A DNA stretch of 64,000 nucleotides from positions 42,601 through 106,600 of the forward strand of contig NZ_MNAN01000025.1 of NCBI RefSeq assembly GCF_001854475.1, given 5' to 3'. The notes under the pieces are model-generated. The model made no database searches and was not told where the DNA came from. It was given only the letters and a program-made list of their open reading frames with translations. This document shows positions 29,733 to 47,881 of the stretch, in pieces. The first letter of the stretch is position 1, and each line of letters begins with the position of its first letter. Position numbers and translations under genes: made by a program. This DNA comes from Pseudoalteromonas byunsanensis. GTDB lineage: Bacteria > Pseudomonadota > Gammaproteobacteria > Enterobacterales > Alteromonadaceae.

Positions 29733-30290
29733 AACAATTCCATCCGATCGGTTAAGTTTAAAACATCCTATGCAGGTCGCGATCCTGGCACAGGTGCCAT
29801 TGCGAGCGCGAGATAGTAATGCCGACGGGCCCTAAAGTCAATCATAATCTTACTTTGCTGGTGGCTTTTTATGCATCAAACAAAATAAAGCCTGTCAGTT
29901 AGGGTTGCGGCTATTATATAGCATGATCTTTAGAACAACCTAATAGATCGTGATCGATCTGATCTCATTGAAGTTTTCCACAGGCTGTGCGTGAAAGAGG
30001 GCAAAAAGCTCTGGAAAACTAAAATAGATCGTAAAATAATAATGAGATCTTGCTGGTTTTTTGCTATGATCTACTTCTTGGATCTAAAATAAAAGAATAC
30101 ATAAAACAATGTGTTATGAAATATTACTAACGAGATCCTCTTTTTTGTAAAAGTCAATATTGAAGTTGTGGATAAGATCCCTTCATAATACTCGGCTTCC
30201 ACGAATAATTTAATGATAACAAACGATAATTCCTGTATATTTTTACACCTTTTTGGTGTCCGGGAATATTAACAGTATTTGGAGTTCAGC
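29733..30290. promoter_or_regulatory. rpmH-dnaA divergent intergenic region with GATC cluster and DnaA box
   Basis: 558 bases. I count about 11 GATC sites between 29923 and 30178, including four packed at 29946-29962. TGTGGATAA at 30167-30175 is a consensus DnaA box about 115 bases before the dnaA start, fitting autorepression. A second partial match, TTTTCCACA, lies near 29973-29981. ATTATA at 29913-29918 could be a minus-strand -10 for rpmH, but no good -35 is paired with it. Confidence 0.6.
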
Positions 30291-31694
30291 GTGTATCTGT
30301 CGGTTTGGCAAAGTTGTTTATATGTATTGCAAGATGAATTGCCATCTCAGCAATTTAGTATGTGGGTAAGACCACTACAAGCAGAAAGTACCGAAGATAC
30401 CTTAACGATTTATGCGCCAAATCGCTTCGTATTGGATTGGGTTCGTGAAAAGTACCTAAATCGTATCAACGAGCTGTTGATAGAAATTTGTGGCAATGAA
30501 GCGCCAGAGTTGCGCTTTGATGTTGGTAGTAAGCCCATCATGGGTGGCGGCCCGGTGAACGGAGATAAGCAGCTTTCACCTAATAATACCTCCAATGGTA
30601 CAGAGCATACTCCTGCGGCGCCTAGAGCGGCCTCAAGCACCCAAAAAGTAGAGCCTGCGCCCAAGTCAGCATATAAACCAAATATTAAAGAAAATTACAC
30701 CTTTGATAATTTTGTAGAAGGTAAATCTAACCAACTTGCAAAAGCGGCTGCAACACAAGTGGCTGATAATCCTGGTTCTGCTTTTAATCCTGTCTTTATA
30801 TATGGTGGTACTGGCCTTGGTAAAACGCACCTTTTACATGCCGTAGGTAACGGTATCTTAGATAAAAAACCAGATGCAAAGATCGTTTATATGCATTCTG
30901 AGCGTTTTGTACAAGATATGGTAAAGGCACTGCAAAATAACGCGATTGAAGAGTTCAAACGTTATTATCGTAGTGTTGATGCGCTAATGATTGATGATAT
31001 TCAATTTTTTGCTAATAAAGAGCGTTCTCAAGAAGAATTTTTCCATACTTTCAATGCCTTATTAGAGGGTAATCAACAGATTATCTTAACCTCTGATCGC
31101 TATCCAAAAGAAATTGAAGGCGTTGAAGACAGGCTGAAATCGCGTTTTGGGTGGGGATTAACGATTGCAATTGAGCCACCAGAACTCGAGACGCGAGTGG
31201 CTATTCTTATGAAAAAGGCCCAGCAAAGTAATATATCTCTACCTCACGAAGTGGCATTTTTTATAGCTAAAAAACTGCGTTCAAATGTTCGTGAGTTGGA
31301 AGGGGCATTAAACCGAGTGATCGCAAATGCGAACTTTACGGGTCGCCCAATTTCAATTGATTTTGTAAAAGAAGCATTGCGCGACTTACTCGCTTTGCAA
31401 GACAAGTTAGTAACGATAGACAACATTCAACGAACAGTTGCAGAATATTACCGTATTCGTGTTTCAGATTTACTGTCTAAACGTCGTAGTCGTTCAGTGG
31501 CTCGACCGCGCCAAGTTGCAATGGCTTTATCTAAAGAATTAACTAACCATAGCTTACCGGAGATCGGTGATGCATTTGGTGGCAGGGACCATACCACGGT
31601 CTTACATGCATGTCGTAAAGTGAAGGCACTTCGTGACGAATCTCATGAAGTAAAAGAAGATTATCAAAACCTGATCAGAACATTGTCATCTTAA
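30291..31694 (+). CDS. dnaA: replication initiator DnaA
   Basis: 467 residues from the GTG at 30291, preceded by GGAG with six-base spacing; the upstream TTG at 30279 overlaps that site. Domain I ([26 protein letters not shown]), a linker at about 80-130, AAA+ domain with GGTGLGKT at 172-179 and MIDDIQF, and domain IV ending [15 protein letters not shown], which reads DnaA boxes. It heads the dnaA-dnaN-recF-gyrB cluster, about 11.8 kb from oriC. Confidence 0.98.
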   Translation: MYLSVWQSCLYVLQDELPSQQFSMWVRPLQAESTEDTLTIYAPNRFVLDWVREKYLNRINELLIEICGNEAPELRFDVGSKPIMGGGPVNGDKQLSPNNTSNGTEHTPAAPRAASSTQKVEPAPKSAYKPNIKENYTFDNFVEGKSNQLAKAAATQVADNPGSAFNPVFIYGGTGLGKTHLLHAVGNGILDKKPDAKIVYMHSERFVQDMVKALQNNAIEEFKRYYRSVDALMIDDIQFFANKERSQEEFFHTFNALLEGNQQIILTSDRYPKEIEGVEDRLKSRFGWGLTIAIEPPELETRVAILMKKAQQSNISLPHEVAFFIAKKLRSNVRELEGALNRVIANANFTGRPISIDFVKEALRDLLALQDKLVTIDNIQRTVAEYYRIRVSDLLSKRRSRSVARPRQVAMALSKELTNHSLPEIGDAFGGRDHTTVLHACRKVKALRDESHEVKEDYQNLIRTLSS

Positions 31695-31708
31695 GGGCTG
31701 TTTAAGTT

Positions 31709-32812
31709 ATGCAAATTACCATTTCAAGAGAGCAATTTTTAAAGCCACTCATACAGGTATCGGGCGCTATCGAACGAAAGCACACGTTACCGATATTATC
31801 TAATGTATTGTTGGAAATTAAGGATGGCACTTTGGCGATGACGGGGACCGATCTTGAAATAGAGTTGGTCGCAACCGTTCAGTTAGAGCAACCTTGTGGT
31901 GATGCCAAAGTAACTTTACCAGCCAAAAAGCTACTTGATATTTGTAAGAGCTTGCCAGATGGCAGCGAATTGAAATTGGAAAGCCAAGAACATCAATTGT
32001 TGTTGACCAGCGGTAAAAGTCGCTTTTCCTTAACGACACTTGCAGCGGAAGATTTTCCTAATCTAGAGCAGTGGGATGGTGAAATTGAATTTCAGTGTAC
32101 TCGTTTAGAGTTACGTAAATTACTAGAGAGTACCCACTTTTCGATGGCCAACCAAGATGTGCGTTATTATCTTAATGGTATGTCATTTGAAGTTGATGGT
32201 AATGAGATTAAAACAGTTGCTACCGATGGGCACCGCCTAGCTATTGCACAAAAAACTTTGTCGAGTTCGGTAAATACGCAGCGCCAGTTGATTATTCCGC
32301 GTAAGGGTGTGCAAGAAATAATGCGTTTATTAGCCGCTGATGATGAAAGTGTTACCATTCAGTTCGGTGCAAACCATGTTCGTTTGATTGATACTGAGTT
32401 CACATTTACAAGTAAGTTGGTAGATGGTCGCTTTCCAGATTATCGCCGTGTGCTTCCACGTGGTGGTGATAAGTTGGTTAATGCAAACCGAGAGTGGTTA
32501 CGCAGCGCATTTCAACGTGTATCTATTTTATCAAACGAAAAGTTTCGTGGTGTACGTCTCAATTTATCAAATGGTGTTTTGAAGATCAGCGCTAACAACC
32601 CTGAACAAGAACAAGCGGAAGAAGTGGTTGAGGTAGGTTATCAAGGAGATGATTTAGAGATCGGCTTTAACGTGTCATATGTTTTAGATGTGTTAAACAC
32701 ACTGAAAACAGAAGATGTACAATTTACTTTGCTCGATTCAAACAGCAGCGCCCTAATTGAGGGGGTTGGTGATGAAGAAGCAACTTATGTTGTGATGCCA
32801 ATGCGTTTGTAA
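31709..32812 (+). CDS. dnaN: DNA polymerase III beta clamp
   Basis: 367 residues, the normal clamp length. Three repeated clamp folds, with ATDGHRLAIA near residue 173 and the C-terminal YVVMPMRL that shapes the partner-binding pocket. Processivity ring for the replicative polymerase. It starts 14 bases after dnaA. Confidence 0.98.
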   Translation: MQITISREQFLKPLIQVSGAIERKHTLPILSNVLLEIKDGTLAMTGTDLEIELVATVQLEQPCGDAKVTLPAKKLLDICKSLPDGSELKLESQEHQLLLTSGKSRFSLTTLAAEDFPNLEQWDGEIEFQCTRLELRKLLESTHFSMANQDVRYYLNGMSFEVDGNEIKTVATDGHRLAIAQKTLSSSVNTQRQLIIPRKGVQEIMRLLAADDESVTIQFGANHVRLIDTEFTFTSKLVDGRFPDYRRVLPRGGDKLVNANREWLRSAFQRVSILSNEKFRGVRLNLSNGVLKISANNPEQEQAEEVVEVGYQGDDLEIGFNVSYVLDVLNTLKTEDVQFTLLDSNSSALIEGVGDEEATYVVMPMRL

Positions 32813-32813
32813 T

Positions 32814-33902
32814 ATGAGCTTAACGCATCTTAGCCTCGGTGACTTTCGTAACATCGAGGCAATATCTTTTGAACCAGGTCCCGATATAAATGTTATTTAC
32901 GGGGCAAATGGTAGCGGTAAAACATCTTTACTTGAAGCCATTTATTTTCTCTCCCATGGTAAATCTTTCCGCACGAACAAACACAAAATACTGATCCGTC
33001 ATGAGCAAACCCGCTGTGTGGTACACGCTAAAAAACAAATACATAACTTGTCTATACCGGTAGGAATAAGCAAGGATAGTGCGGGTGAAACTAAGCTTAA
33101 GATTCAGGGGCAATCAAGCAGGAAAATGTCGGAATTAGCCCAATTGATACCTGTGCAAGTTATTACGCCAGAGAGCTATGAGCTATTTTTTGGTGGACCA
33201 AAGGAGCGTAGAAAGTTTCTTGATTTGGGTGTGTTCCACGTGGAACATGCATTTTTTAATGTGTGGCGTAATTTTAATAAAATTTTAAAACAACGTAATG
33301 CGCTACTCAAATCTAGACCCTCAAACTACGCTGAGCAGGTCAAATATTGGGACAAAGAATATGTTCGCCTTGCTGAAGAAATAAATATACATAGAAAGGC
33401 TTATATAAGTAGGTTTGAAGCGCTATTTTTTGATAAAATAGTCGGTCAAATACCCATATTTTCTGGGTTAGAATTAAGATATGATGCTGGGTGGAAAGAT
33501 TGTTTAGCATCACAATTAGAGCAACAATTTGAGCGCGATGTGAAGCTTGGCTATACAAGTAAGGGGCCACATAAGGCTGACTTCAGTTTTTATAGTCAAG
33601 GTCATGGCGTAGAAAACATTTTGTCTCGGGGTCAACTCAAACTACTTTTATATGCGCTTAAAGTAGCGCAGAATAGTTTAATTGAGTCAGAGACAGATAA
33701 GCAGTCAATTCTGCTTATAGATGACTTACCTTCAGAGTTAGGTGAAGAGACGATGCAGAGTGTTTCTGCTTTATTAGCCTTATGTCGGTCACAACTGTTT
33801 ATAACGGCTATCACCGCTGAAAGTATTTCTGCTGTTGTGGAACCAATGCAAAGAGCTTGCAGTATGTTCCACGTGAAACATGGCAGCTTAATAACAAAAT
33901 AA
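32814..33902 (+). CDS. recF: recombination mediator RecF
   Basis: 362 residues. Walker A GANGSGKTSLLEAIYFLSHGKSFR near residue 30, LSRGQLKLLLYALKVAQ signature and ILLIDDLPSELG Walker B. An SMC-like ATPase that helps load RecA at gaps. Its start is one base after the dnaN stop. Two ParB-binding parS sequences lie inside this gene. Confidence 0.97.
   Translation: MSLTHLSLGDFRNIEAISFEPGPDINVIYGANGSGKTSLLEAIYFLSHGKSFRTNKHKILIRHEQTRCVVHAKKQIHNLSIPVGISKDSAGETKLKIQGQSSRKMSELAQLIPVQVITPESYELFFGGPKERRKFLDLGVFHVEHAFFNVWRNFNKILKQRNALLKSRPSNYAEQVKYWDKEYVRLAEEINIHRKAYISRFEALFFDKIVGQIPIFSGLELRYDAGWKDCLASQLEQQFERDVKLGYTSKGPHKADFSFYSQGHGVENILSRGQLKLLLYALKVAQNSLIESETDKQSILLIDDLPSELGEETMQSVSALLALCRSQLFITAITAESISAVVEPMQRACSMFHVKHGSLITK
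33232..33247 (+). other. parS: parS centromere site 1 (inside recF)
   Basis: TGTTCCACGTGGAACA is a perfect 16-base palindrome and matches the conserved bacterial parS pattern TGTTNCACGTGNAACA exactly. A chromosomal parB gene is present at 13836. Bound by ParB for origin segregation and condensin loading. Confidence 0.92.
33865..33880 (+). other. parS: parS centromere site 2 (inside recF)
   Basis: TGTTCCACGTGAAACA matches the parS pattern at all fixed positions, with only the outer variable base pair asymmetric. It lies 633 bases after site 1, near the 3' end of recF. Confidence 0.9.
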
Positions 33903-36338
<2,436 letters not shown>

Positions 36339-36834
36339 CATGTTTGTGGGATCTCATTATTCATGGCAGTGTGTCTTATAGCCGTGAAATAAAATCATCA
36401 CAATTGATGAAAGTGACTAAGAAGCCATCCTAATTAGGGTGGCTTTTTTATGTCTGGAATTGCAGCTTTACTTTATAGGCATTGAGGAATGTGTGACGAC
36501 TAACCATGTGTTAAGTTCATTAGTGAGCTTAGCACTCAAGCGCGGCACAGCCCATATGTGAGCCATTCAAGGGAATAATAGATGAGGTGGTCTGTAAATT
36601 AAAAAGGCGTCTTTATTGAGCTCACTCTCTATTTTTGCCAAGGAGATAAAAACCTTTCCTGCATTATCCGATTAAAAGAGGGTTTTAAACTGTTTTTTTG
36701 CATTTTAACGTTTAAAACGAGGCACTGCTCGCGGTATACTGAGCACAATTTTCAATCATTAATCCTTGTCAGTGAGTAGATTGCTACCGCGTGTTTCAAG
36801 GACAATAAAGATCCTAATTATAACTAAGCCAACT
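36339..36834. promoter_or_regulatory. gyrB-glyQ intergenic region with terminator and glyQ promoter
   Basis: The gyrB terminator is at 36422-36449: AAGCCATCC and GGGTGGCTT (one G-U pair) around a six-base loop, then a T-run. A likely glyQ promoter is TTTAAA (36711-36716), 17 bases, TATACT (36734-36739), about 95 bases before glyQ. The stretch from 36450 to 36700 shows nothing I can name. Confidence 0.6.
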
Positions 36835-37734
36835 ATGCAAAAATATGACGTAAAAACCTTTCAAGGGTTGATCCTGGCTTTACAGGACTACTGGGCACAG
36901 CAGGGCTGTGTAATTGCACAACCTCTAGATATGGAAGTTGGTGCGGGTACTTTCCATCCTATGACTTTCTTAAAGTCTATTGGGCCTGAGCCAATGTCGA
37001 GCGCGTATGTTCAACCTTGTCGTCGTCCAACGGATGGCCGCTATGGTGAAAATCCTAACCGCTTGCAACATTACTATCAGTTCCAAGTGGTTTTAAAGCC
37101 ATCACCGGATAACATTCAAGAGCTCTACCTTGGTTCATTAGCAGCCATGGGAATTGATACCCTAACTCATGAAGTTCGCTTCGTTGAAGATAACTGGGAG
37201 TCACCTACATTGGGTGCTTGGGGACTTGGCTGGGAAGTTTGGCTTAATGGCATGGAGGTAACTCAGTTCACCTATTTCCAACAGGTGGGTGGAATTGAAT
37301 GTGCTCCAGTTACTGGTGAAATAACTTATGGTCTAGAGCGTCTAGCCATGTATATACAAGGTGTGGACAGTATCTATGACTTAGTTTGGACCGACGGGCC
37401 AATGGGTAAAGTAACCTACGGTGATGTGTTCCATCAAAACGAAGTAGAACAGTCTACATATAACTTTGAACATGCTGATGTAGATGCGCTATTTGCTCAA
37501 TTCGATCAGTGTGAAAAAGAAAGTCAAAAGCTAATCGAAGCTGGCTTACCATTACCTGCCTATGAGCAAGTAATGAAAGCATCTCACGCGTTTAACTTAC
37601 TGGATGCTCGCCACGCGATTTCGGTAACAGAACGCCAGCGTTACATTTTGCGTGTGCGTGCACTATCTAAAGCTTGTGCACAGGCTTACTATGACGCTCG
37701 TGAAGCACTTGGTTTCCCGCTTTGTAAGGATTAA
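36835..37734 (+). CDS. glyQ: glycyl-tRNA synthetase alpha subunit
   Basis: 299 residues from the ATG at 36835 ([20 protein letters not shown], the family N-terminus); the open frame begins 23 codons earlier with unrelated residues. Contains [38 protein letters not shown] and the motif 3 region [12 protein letters not shown]. Catalytic half of the bacterial alpha2beta2 glycyl-tRNA synthetase, co-transcribed with glyS two bases on. Confidence 0.98.
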   Translation: MQKYDVKTFQGLILALQDYWAQQGCVIAQPLDMEVGAGTFHPMTFLKSIGPEPMSSAYVQPCRRPTDGRYGENPNRLQHYYQFQVVLKPSPDNIQELYLGSLAAMGIDTLTHEVRFVEDNWESPTLGAWGLGWEVWLNGMEVTQFTYFQQVGGIECAPVTGEITYGLERLAMYIQGVDSIYDLVWTDGPMGKVTYGDVFHQNEVEQSTYNFEHADVDALFAQFDQCEKESQKLIEAGLPLPAYEQVMKASHAFNLLDARHAISVTERQRYILRVRALSKACAQAYYDAREALGFPLCKD

Positions 37735-37736
37735 GC

Positions 37737-39806
37737 ATGTTGACTGAAAATCTATTAGTAGAAATTGGTACTGAAGAATTACCACCAAAAGCCTTACGTA
37801 AGCTTGCGGAGGCATTTTGTGAAAATATGGCGACTGAACTTCAGGCGCTTGAGCTTGGCTATCAAGCGATTAATTGGTATGCGTCACCACGTCGTTTGGG
37901 CTTAAGAGTAAGCGCATTGGAGACACAGCAGCAGGATAAAGTTGTTGAAAAACGAGGCCCTGCGATAGCCGCGGCGTATGATGCCGATGGCAATCCCACT
38001 AAAGCCGCTCAAGGGTGGGCGCGAGGTTGTGGTATCGATGTCAGTGAAGCACAAACTTTAGAAACGGATAAAGGCGCATGGTTAATGCACAGCGCTACCG
38101 TAAAAGGGCAAGGAACAGTTGAACTACTTGCCGATGCGATGAACAAGGCGCTGGCTAAGTTGCCAATCCCTAAACCGATGCGTTGGGGTGCGAACAAAAC
38201 TCAGTTTATTCGTCCAGTACATACGGTCGCTGCTTTACTTGGTAGCACCCAAGTACACGGCGAAGTTCTTGGCAAACAGATCAGTAATGAATTACAAGGC
38301 CACCGCTTTCATCATCCAGAGCGCGTTACAGTGACGCACGCTGATGAGGTGTTTGATGTACTTAAAGGTGCATATGTTATTGCTGATTACCAAGCGCGTA
38401 AGGACATGATCCGCACACAAATCGAAGCGGCAGCAGCAGCGGTTAACGCCAAAGTAGCAATGGACGAAGACCTACTTGAAGAAGTCACTTCATTGGTAGA
38501 GTGGCCTGTTACGTTGACAGCATCGTTTGAAGAAGCATTCTTAGCTGTGCCTGCTGAAGCGCTGATCTATACGATGAAAGATGACCAAAAATACTTTCCG
38601 TTGTTAGATAACGATGACAACCTGATTAACAAATTCTTGTTTGTGTCGAACATCGAAAGTAAAGACCCAAGTGTTGTAATTTCTGGAAACGAGAAGGTAG
38701 TTCGCCCTCGTTTAGCTGATGCACAATTCTTCTTTGAAACCGATAAGAAGAAAACGCTGGAAAGCCGTTTAACCTCGCTTGATTCTGTTTTGTTCCAAAA
38801 GCAGCTAGGAACTTTGAAAGACAAGTCAGAGCGTATCTCTGCGCTGGCGGGCTTTATCGCACAGCACGTTGGTGCTGACAAAGCTTTAGCCGAGCGTGCA
38901 GGTCTGTTAAGTAAGACCGACCTCATGACTGAAATGGTGATGGAATTTACCGATGTACAGGGTGTAATGGGTATGCATTACGCACGTATTGACGGTGAAG
39001 CTGAAGAGGTTGCACTGGCTCAAAACGAACAATACATGCCGCGCTTTGCAGGTGACAACTTACCTTCAAACCCAATTAGTTATGCGGTAGCGTTGGCTGA
39101 TAAATTTGACACATTGGTAGGGATCTTCGGTATTGGTCAAGCGCCAAAAGGGGATAAAGACCCATTTGCTTTACGACGTGCAGCGATTGGTGCATTGCGT
39201 ATCATGGTTGAGAAAGAGCTATCACTTGATATCAATGTTATCGTGGCCAAGGCTCAACAATTATTTGGTGATAAGCTAAGCAATAGTAATGTTGCAGAAG
39301 ATGTGCTTGAGTTTATGCTAGGTCGCTTCCGTGCTTGGTATCAAGATGAGGGCATTAGCGTTGATGTGATCCAAGCGGTACTGGTGCGACGTCCAACTTC
39401 GCCAGTCGATTTTGACCGTCGTGTTAAAGCTGTGAGCCACTTTCGCACACTTGCGCAGGCAGATGCTTTGGCTGCAGCAAATAAACGTGTTAACAATATT
39501 CTCGCGAAAAATAATGTTACCAGTGATGCGCAAGTAAACCCTGCATTACTAACCGAAGCTGCTGAAAAAGTTTTGGCTCAGCAGGTTGCTGCTTTAAGTG
39601 TTGAACTAACTCCTATTTATGAGCAGGGAGACTATCAACAAGCTCTAACACGCTTAGCAAGTTTGCGTGAAGCTGTAGATGACTTTTTTGATAACGTTAT
39701 GGTAATGGCAGACGATGAGGCGGTTAAATTGAATCGTTTGGCGTTATTGAGCCAACTAAGTCGTTTATTCTTAAATACGGCTGATATCTCTGTATTACAA
39801 AACTAA
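37737..39806 (+). CDS. glyS: glycyl-tRNA synthetase beta subunit
   Basis: 689 residues, full length. N-terminal [18 protein letters not shown], then [13 protein letters not shown], an HD-like region and a C-terminal anticodon-binding domain ([24 protein letters not shown]). Recognises tRNA-Gly for the GlyQ catalytic subunit. Confidence 0.98.
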   Translation: MLTENLLVEIGTEELPPKALRKLAEAFCENMATELQALELGYQAINWYASPRRLGLRVSALETQQQDKVVEKRGPAIAAAYDADGNPTKAAQGWARGCGIDVSEAQTLETDKGAWLMHSATVKGQGTVELLADAMNKALAKLPIPKPMRWGANKTQFIRPVHTVAALLGSTQVHGEVLGKQISNELQGHRFHHPERVTVTHADEVFDVLKGAYVIADYQARKDMIRTQIEAAAAAVNAKVAMDEDLLEEVTSLVEWPVTLTASFEEAFLAVPAEALIYTMKDDQKYFPLLDNDDNLINKFLFVSNIESKDPSVVISGNEKVVRPRLADAQFFFETDKKKTLESRLTSLDSVLFQKQLGTLKDKSERISALAGFIAQHVGADKALAERAGLLSKTDLMTEMVMEFTDVQGVMGMHYARIDGEAEEVALAQNEQYMPRFAGDNLPSNPISYAVALADKFDTLVGIFGIGQAPKGDKDPFALRRAAIGALRIMVEKELSLDINVIVAKAQQLFGDKLSNSNVAEDVLEFMLGRFRAWYQDEGISVDVIQAVLVRRPTSPVDFDRRVKAVSHFRTLAQADALAAANKRVNNILAKNNVTSDAQVNPALLTEAAEKVLAQQVAALSVELTPIYEQGDYQQALTRLASLREAVDDFFDNVMVMADDEAVKLNRLALLSQLSRLFLNTADISVLQN

Positions 39807-39824
39807 ACATTTAAAATTAGTCGT

Positions 39825-39853
39825 AAAAAGCCAGCGTTAGCGCTGGCTTTTTT
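39825..39853 (+). terminator. glyQS terminator
   Basis: AAAAAGCCAGCG and CGCTGGCTTTTT form a 12-bp stem around loop TTAG, 18 bases after the glyS stop, with a T-run after the stem. Confidence 0.93.
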
Positions 39854-39949
39854 GTTTTACATCGTAATAAAGTAATATTGGGTCTAAGAGTAAGCGAGTA
39901 TTCACTCATTAAACATTAATATCTTGTGTACTAGAATTGGAGTAGTTAC

Positions 39950-40393
39950 ATGAAAAAGCTCATTATGGCTGTGGCGGCGTTGTTTTTATCAGCCTGTTCG
40001 AGCCAAATCAACATACTAGATAGTATCACCACGGTGCCTTCTACAGATGGAACGCTCGATCGTACAATGTACCTACGCGGTGATTTCACGCTTTGGGATG
40101 CAGAACCCCATTATATTTTGCAGCAGCAAAGTGAGGGAATATATACAGTTAAAGCTAAGTTTATGACGCCTGGTAAAGTGTATGAATTTAAAATTGCCGA
40201 CGAACAGTGGAGTCAGGGTTTTAATTGTGGGTACAAAGTGCAAGGGGCGTTGAAGCTCAATCAGCCTCAGCTTGCTGACTGTGATACGGTCTATAACTAC
40301 TTTAGCTTTATGCCCAGTAAAAAAGGTTGGTATATCATTACTTTTGACTATAGCGATAGTCGATCACCAAAAGTGATGATTAGTAGAGGGTAG
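39950..40393 (+). CDS. small outer-membrane lipoprotein with carbohydrate-binding-like fold
   Basis: 147 residues. Signal peptide with lipobox LSAC, so Cys16 would be lipidated, followed by SSQ, which favours the outer membrane. The mature part has TMYLRGDFTLWDAEPHYILQQ and GIYTVKAKFMTPGKVYEFKIADEQWSQG, a pattern like the immunoglobulin-like starch-binding domains attached to pullulanases. Three further Cys (near 96, 111) may form a disulfide. No enzyme domain. Function unknown; polysaccharide binding is inference. Confidence 0.75.
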   Translation: MKKLIMAVAALFLSACSSQINILDSITTVPSTDGTLDRTMYLRGDFTLWDAEPHYILQQQSEGIYTVKAKFMTPGKVYEFKIADEQWSQGFNCGYKVQGALKLNQPQLADCDTVYNYFSFMPSKKGWYIITFDYSDSRSPKVMISRG

Positions 40394-40447
40394 TCAAGGG
40401 CTTAGTCATTGTATAGCCCTGCTTTGGCGCCAGTGGCAAGGAGCGTT

Positions 40448-40687
40448 TTATAGACCTTTTCTGATTAAATACTGAAAAGGGGCTTGGGCGACTTCTTTTG
40501 CGATTAAGGTATGATCCATGAACTCACAAAAGCTGGGTATATCCCTGGTGGTTGATGGGTCATCAGCGATGATCAGTAAGGTTTCACCATCATTCATTTT
40601 TCTCACCATACCACGGATCATCATGACAGGCTCTGGGCAACGAAGGCCAATAGCGTCAAGGGTGTGATCAGGGTTTGAAAATGGCAT
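40448..40687 (-). CDS. tusA: sulfurtransferase TusA
   Basis: 79 residues, the TusA length. [22 protein letters not shown] places the persulfide Cys at position 17, followed by [21 protein letters not shown]. It relays sulfur for 2-thiouridine in tRNA and other pathways. Single gene, between a lipoprotein gene and fadA. Confidence 0.95.
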   Translation of the reverse strand: MPFSNPDHTLDAIGLRCPEPVMMIRGMVRKMNDGETLLIIADDPSTTRDIPSFCEFMDHTLIAKEVAQAPFQYLIRKGL

Positions 40688-40868
40688 GATGTAACTCGCT
40701 TAACTATAGAATGCAAAATGAGCGTACTATTTTACCCACAGCAACTACACAAATAAACCTATGTCGAAAAAAAGGTAAGAAAAAAGGCAAAGAGCTATGC
40801 CACTTTACCTTTGTCACCAAGTTGAATTTGGTGAGCTGAGCACATAAAGCGCCTAGCTCAGGGGATGA

Positions 40869-44208
<3,340 letters not shown>

Positions 44209-44479
44209 GCTTGTTCTCCCGTGTAGTTACACTGGTACGATGAGTTGCTATTTCACCCAGTTTGGCCGCTTTAAATGAAAAATGCAATGAAAAATTTACT
44301 CAGCGTTTACCCACACCTTAAAAAGCGCAAGCTTTGGTGATATGGTGGCTAAGTCTCTTTTTATGAACTTACAGCCTAGTCGTCTTTAGCGATTTTGCTT
44401 AGTAGGTTGGGTTGTTAGATAACAGAAGGTAACTGTTGTTGTCTGACGCGTTTCAAGACAATTACTTGTGAAGGTCGAT

Positions 44480-46366
44480 ATGAACTCATGGATCTCAAGA
44501 ATCGCTGTTACCTCTCTTGCAGTTGCAAGTTGGTTTTCATTTGCAAGCAGCGATCATGAAGCATTTAAGGAAGCGGAGAAGATAGCTTGGTCGGGCAACT
44601 ATCGAGCGTTCAGCCAGGCGATAAATGAACTCGATCATCCGCTTAAGCCCTATGTAGAAATGGCGTTTTATGAGCGCCATCCAAGATTAGGTTATCAACA
44701 GCAGATCGCCCATTTTCTCACCGTGTACGATAGCACCCCCCTAGAGTGGCCTGTACGTGAAAGTTGGCTGAAATACCTCAAACGCAGAGGCAAAAAAGCG
44801 CTTTTTATCGAATATTTTAAAGACACTGTTGATACGGAGCTCAAATGCACTTACTTGCAGTATCAACTGGATTTAGGTGCGCCTAAAAAAGCGATATTAG
44901 AGCAAGTTAAAGACTTATGGGTCGTTGGTAAATCGCAACCTAGAGCGTGTAATAGCATTTTTAACACATGGCAAAAAGCAGGGTATTTAAATTCAGATTT
45001 AGTGTGGCAACGCATCACACAAGCAGCGCAAGGTGGTCAGGTTTCATTATTGAGCTATTTGAAAACACTATTGCCCAAAAACGAAGCATACCTTGCCGAT
45101 TTATATACAACTGTTAGGCGAGACCCAAGTGCTGCAGCTGGATTGTATCGATATAAAAATCGTAATAGCAAAGAAGCTGAAATAGCGATATATGGCGTGC
45201 GACGACTAATTTGGCGAGATCAAAAACTGGCATTACGAGCATGGGATAAGTTGCAAGAAATGTTTACCTTTACAGTGCAGCAAAAGGATAGTGTAGCATA
45301 TCGCTTTGCCTTAGCTCTGGCCTCAAAAGGACATCCTGAAGCTAAGTTTTGGCTCAACAAAGTTCCACCTGAGTTGCAAGACAGTAAACTTCGTCAGTGG
45401 ATGATGAGTAACATGCTAAAAGAGCAGGATTGGTCTGGTATTGCGGCGTTATTTACCGGTATGGATAACCTCAGTCATGGGCAAACTTATTGGCTAGCAT
45501 ACAGCTACGCGCAGCGTGGTGATCAGGACAAAGCTAATCAGTTATGGCAAACCATTGCTACAGAACGTGACTATTATGGATTTTTGGCTGCGGGACGTTT
45601 GGGGCAGGAGGTTTCTCTAAATACCAAGTCGTTGGATGTGCCTGAAAGCTTATTGGCAAAAGTAGCCCTTGCTCCGGGATTTAAACGAGCAAAAGCGTTG
45701 TATCAGCTAGAGCGTTACACTTCGGCGCGTCGTGAATGGAACTATTTGACCAATACATCCAGTGTGGCGGAAAAACTGGCGGCTTCAATTCTTGCATCGG
45801 AATTGGACTGGTACGACAGTACTATTTATACACTGGCACAGATTAAAGCTTGGGATTATGTTGAGTTACGTTTTCCACTCGCTTTTGAAGAGTTATTCAA
45901 GCGGTATAGCAAGCATAATCATGTTGACTTGGCATGGAGTATTGCCATTGCACGCAGAGAAAGCTCATTTGCACCAGATGCGCGCTCCCATGCGAATGCT
46001 TATGGTTTGATGCAATTGTTGCCAAGTACGGCGCGCTATGTCAGTAAACAACGTGTTTCGAAAAGAAATTTAGTCCACCCTGCAACTAACATAAAAATGG
46101 GTACCGACTATTTAGAATATTTGAAGAAGAAAAATGATGGAAACGAAATGCTTGCTACAGCGTCTTACAATGCCGGATACCATCGAATAAAGAAATGGTT
46201 GCCCAAAGAAGCAATGCCAGCAGAGCTTTGGATAGAGTTAATTCCTTATAGAGAAACGCGAGATTACGTTAAAAACGTATTTGCTTACAGGCAAGTTTAT
46301 CACACAAGGTTGGGCAGAAAAGGCAATGTCGTTGCACCGCTTTTAGAGATGCAAATAGGTGGCTAG
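44480..46366 (+). CDS. slt: soluble lytic murein transglycosylase
   Basis: 628 residues from the ATG at 44480 with AAGG six bases upstream; a GTG at 44468 is an alternative. Signal peptide (ISRIAVTSLAVASWFSFAS), a long superhelical domain, and the C-terminal lysozyme-like domain with catalytic Glu in ARRESSFAPDARSHANAYGLMQLLPSTA near 500, then ASYNAGYHRIKKWLP. Cleaves peptidoglycan to 1,6-anhydromuropeptides in the periplasm. Confidence 0.96.
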   Translation: MNSWISRIAVTSLAVASWFSFASSDHEAFKEAEKIAWSGNYRAFSQAINELDHPLKPYVEMAFYERHPRLGYQQQIAHFLTVYDSTPLEWPVRESWLKYLKRRGKKALFIEYFKDTVDTELKCTYLQYQLDLGAPKKAILEQVKDLWVVGKSQPRACNSIFNTWQKAGYLNSDLVWQRITQAAQGGQVSLLSYLKTLLPKNEAYLADLYTTVRRDPSAAAGLYRYKNRNSKEAEIAIYGVRRLIWRDQKLALRAWDKLQEMFTFTVQQKDSVAYRFALALASKGHPEAKFWLNKVPPELQDSKLRQWMMSNMLKEQDWSGIAALFTGMDNLSHGQTYWLAYSYAQRGDQDKANQLWQTIATERDYYGFLAAGRLGQEVSLNTKSLDVPESLLAKVALAPGFKRAKALYQLERYTSARREWNYLTNTSSVAEKLAASILASELDWYDSTIYTLAQIKAWDYVELRFPLAFEELFKRYSKHNHVDLAWSIAIARRESSFAPDARSHANAYGLMQLLPSTARYVSKQRVSKRNLVHPATNIKMGTDYLEYLKKKNDGNEMLATASYNAGYHRIKKWLPKEAMPAELWIELIPYRETRDYVKNVFAYRQVYHTRLGRKGNVVAPLLEMQIGG

Positions 46367-46411
46367 TTTACACTGTATTGGATAGTGAACAGGCCGCAGG
46401 CATAGATGGGT

Positions 46412-47814
<1,403 letters not shown>

Positions 47815-47831
47815 TCACTCGGTGTATGATG

Positions 47832-47856
47832 AAAGGGAGCATTTGGCTCCCTTTTT
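47832..47856 (+). terminator. pepQ terminator
   Basis: AAAGGGAGC and GCTCCCTTT pair over nine bases around a five-base loop and run into TTTTTGG, 17 bases after the pepQ stop and before yigZ. Confidence 0.85.
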
Positions 47857-47881
47857 GGTTTGTAAGGCGTTAAATAATCTC

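Noticed and set aside
44209..44479. FadR operator upstream of fadB
   Set aside because: Only a CTGGT half-site (near 44236) is visible; the dyad is not complete enough to call.
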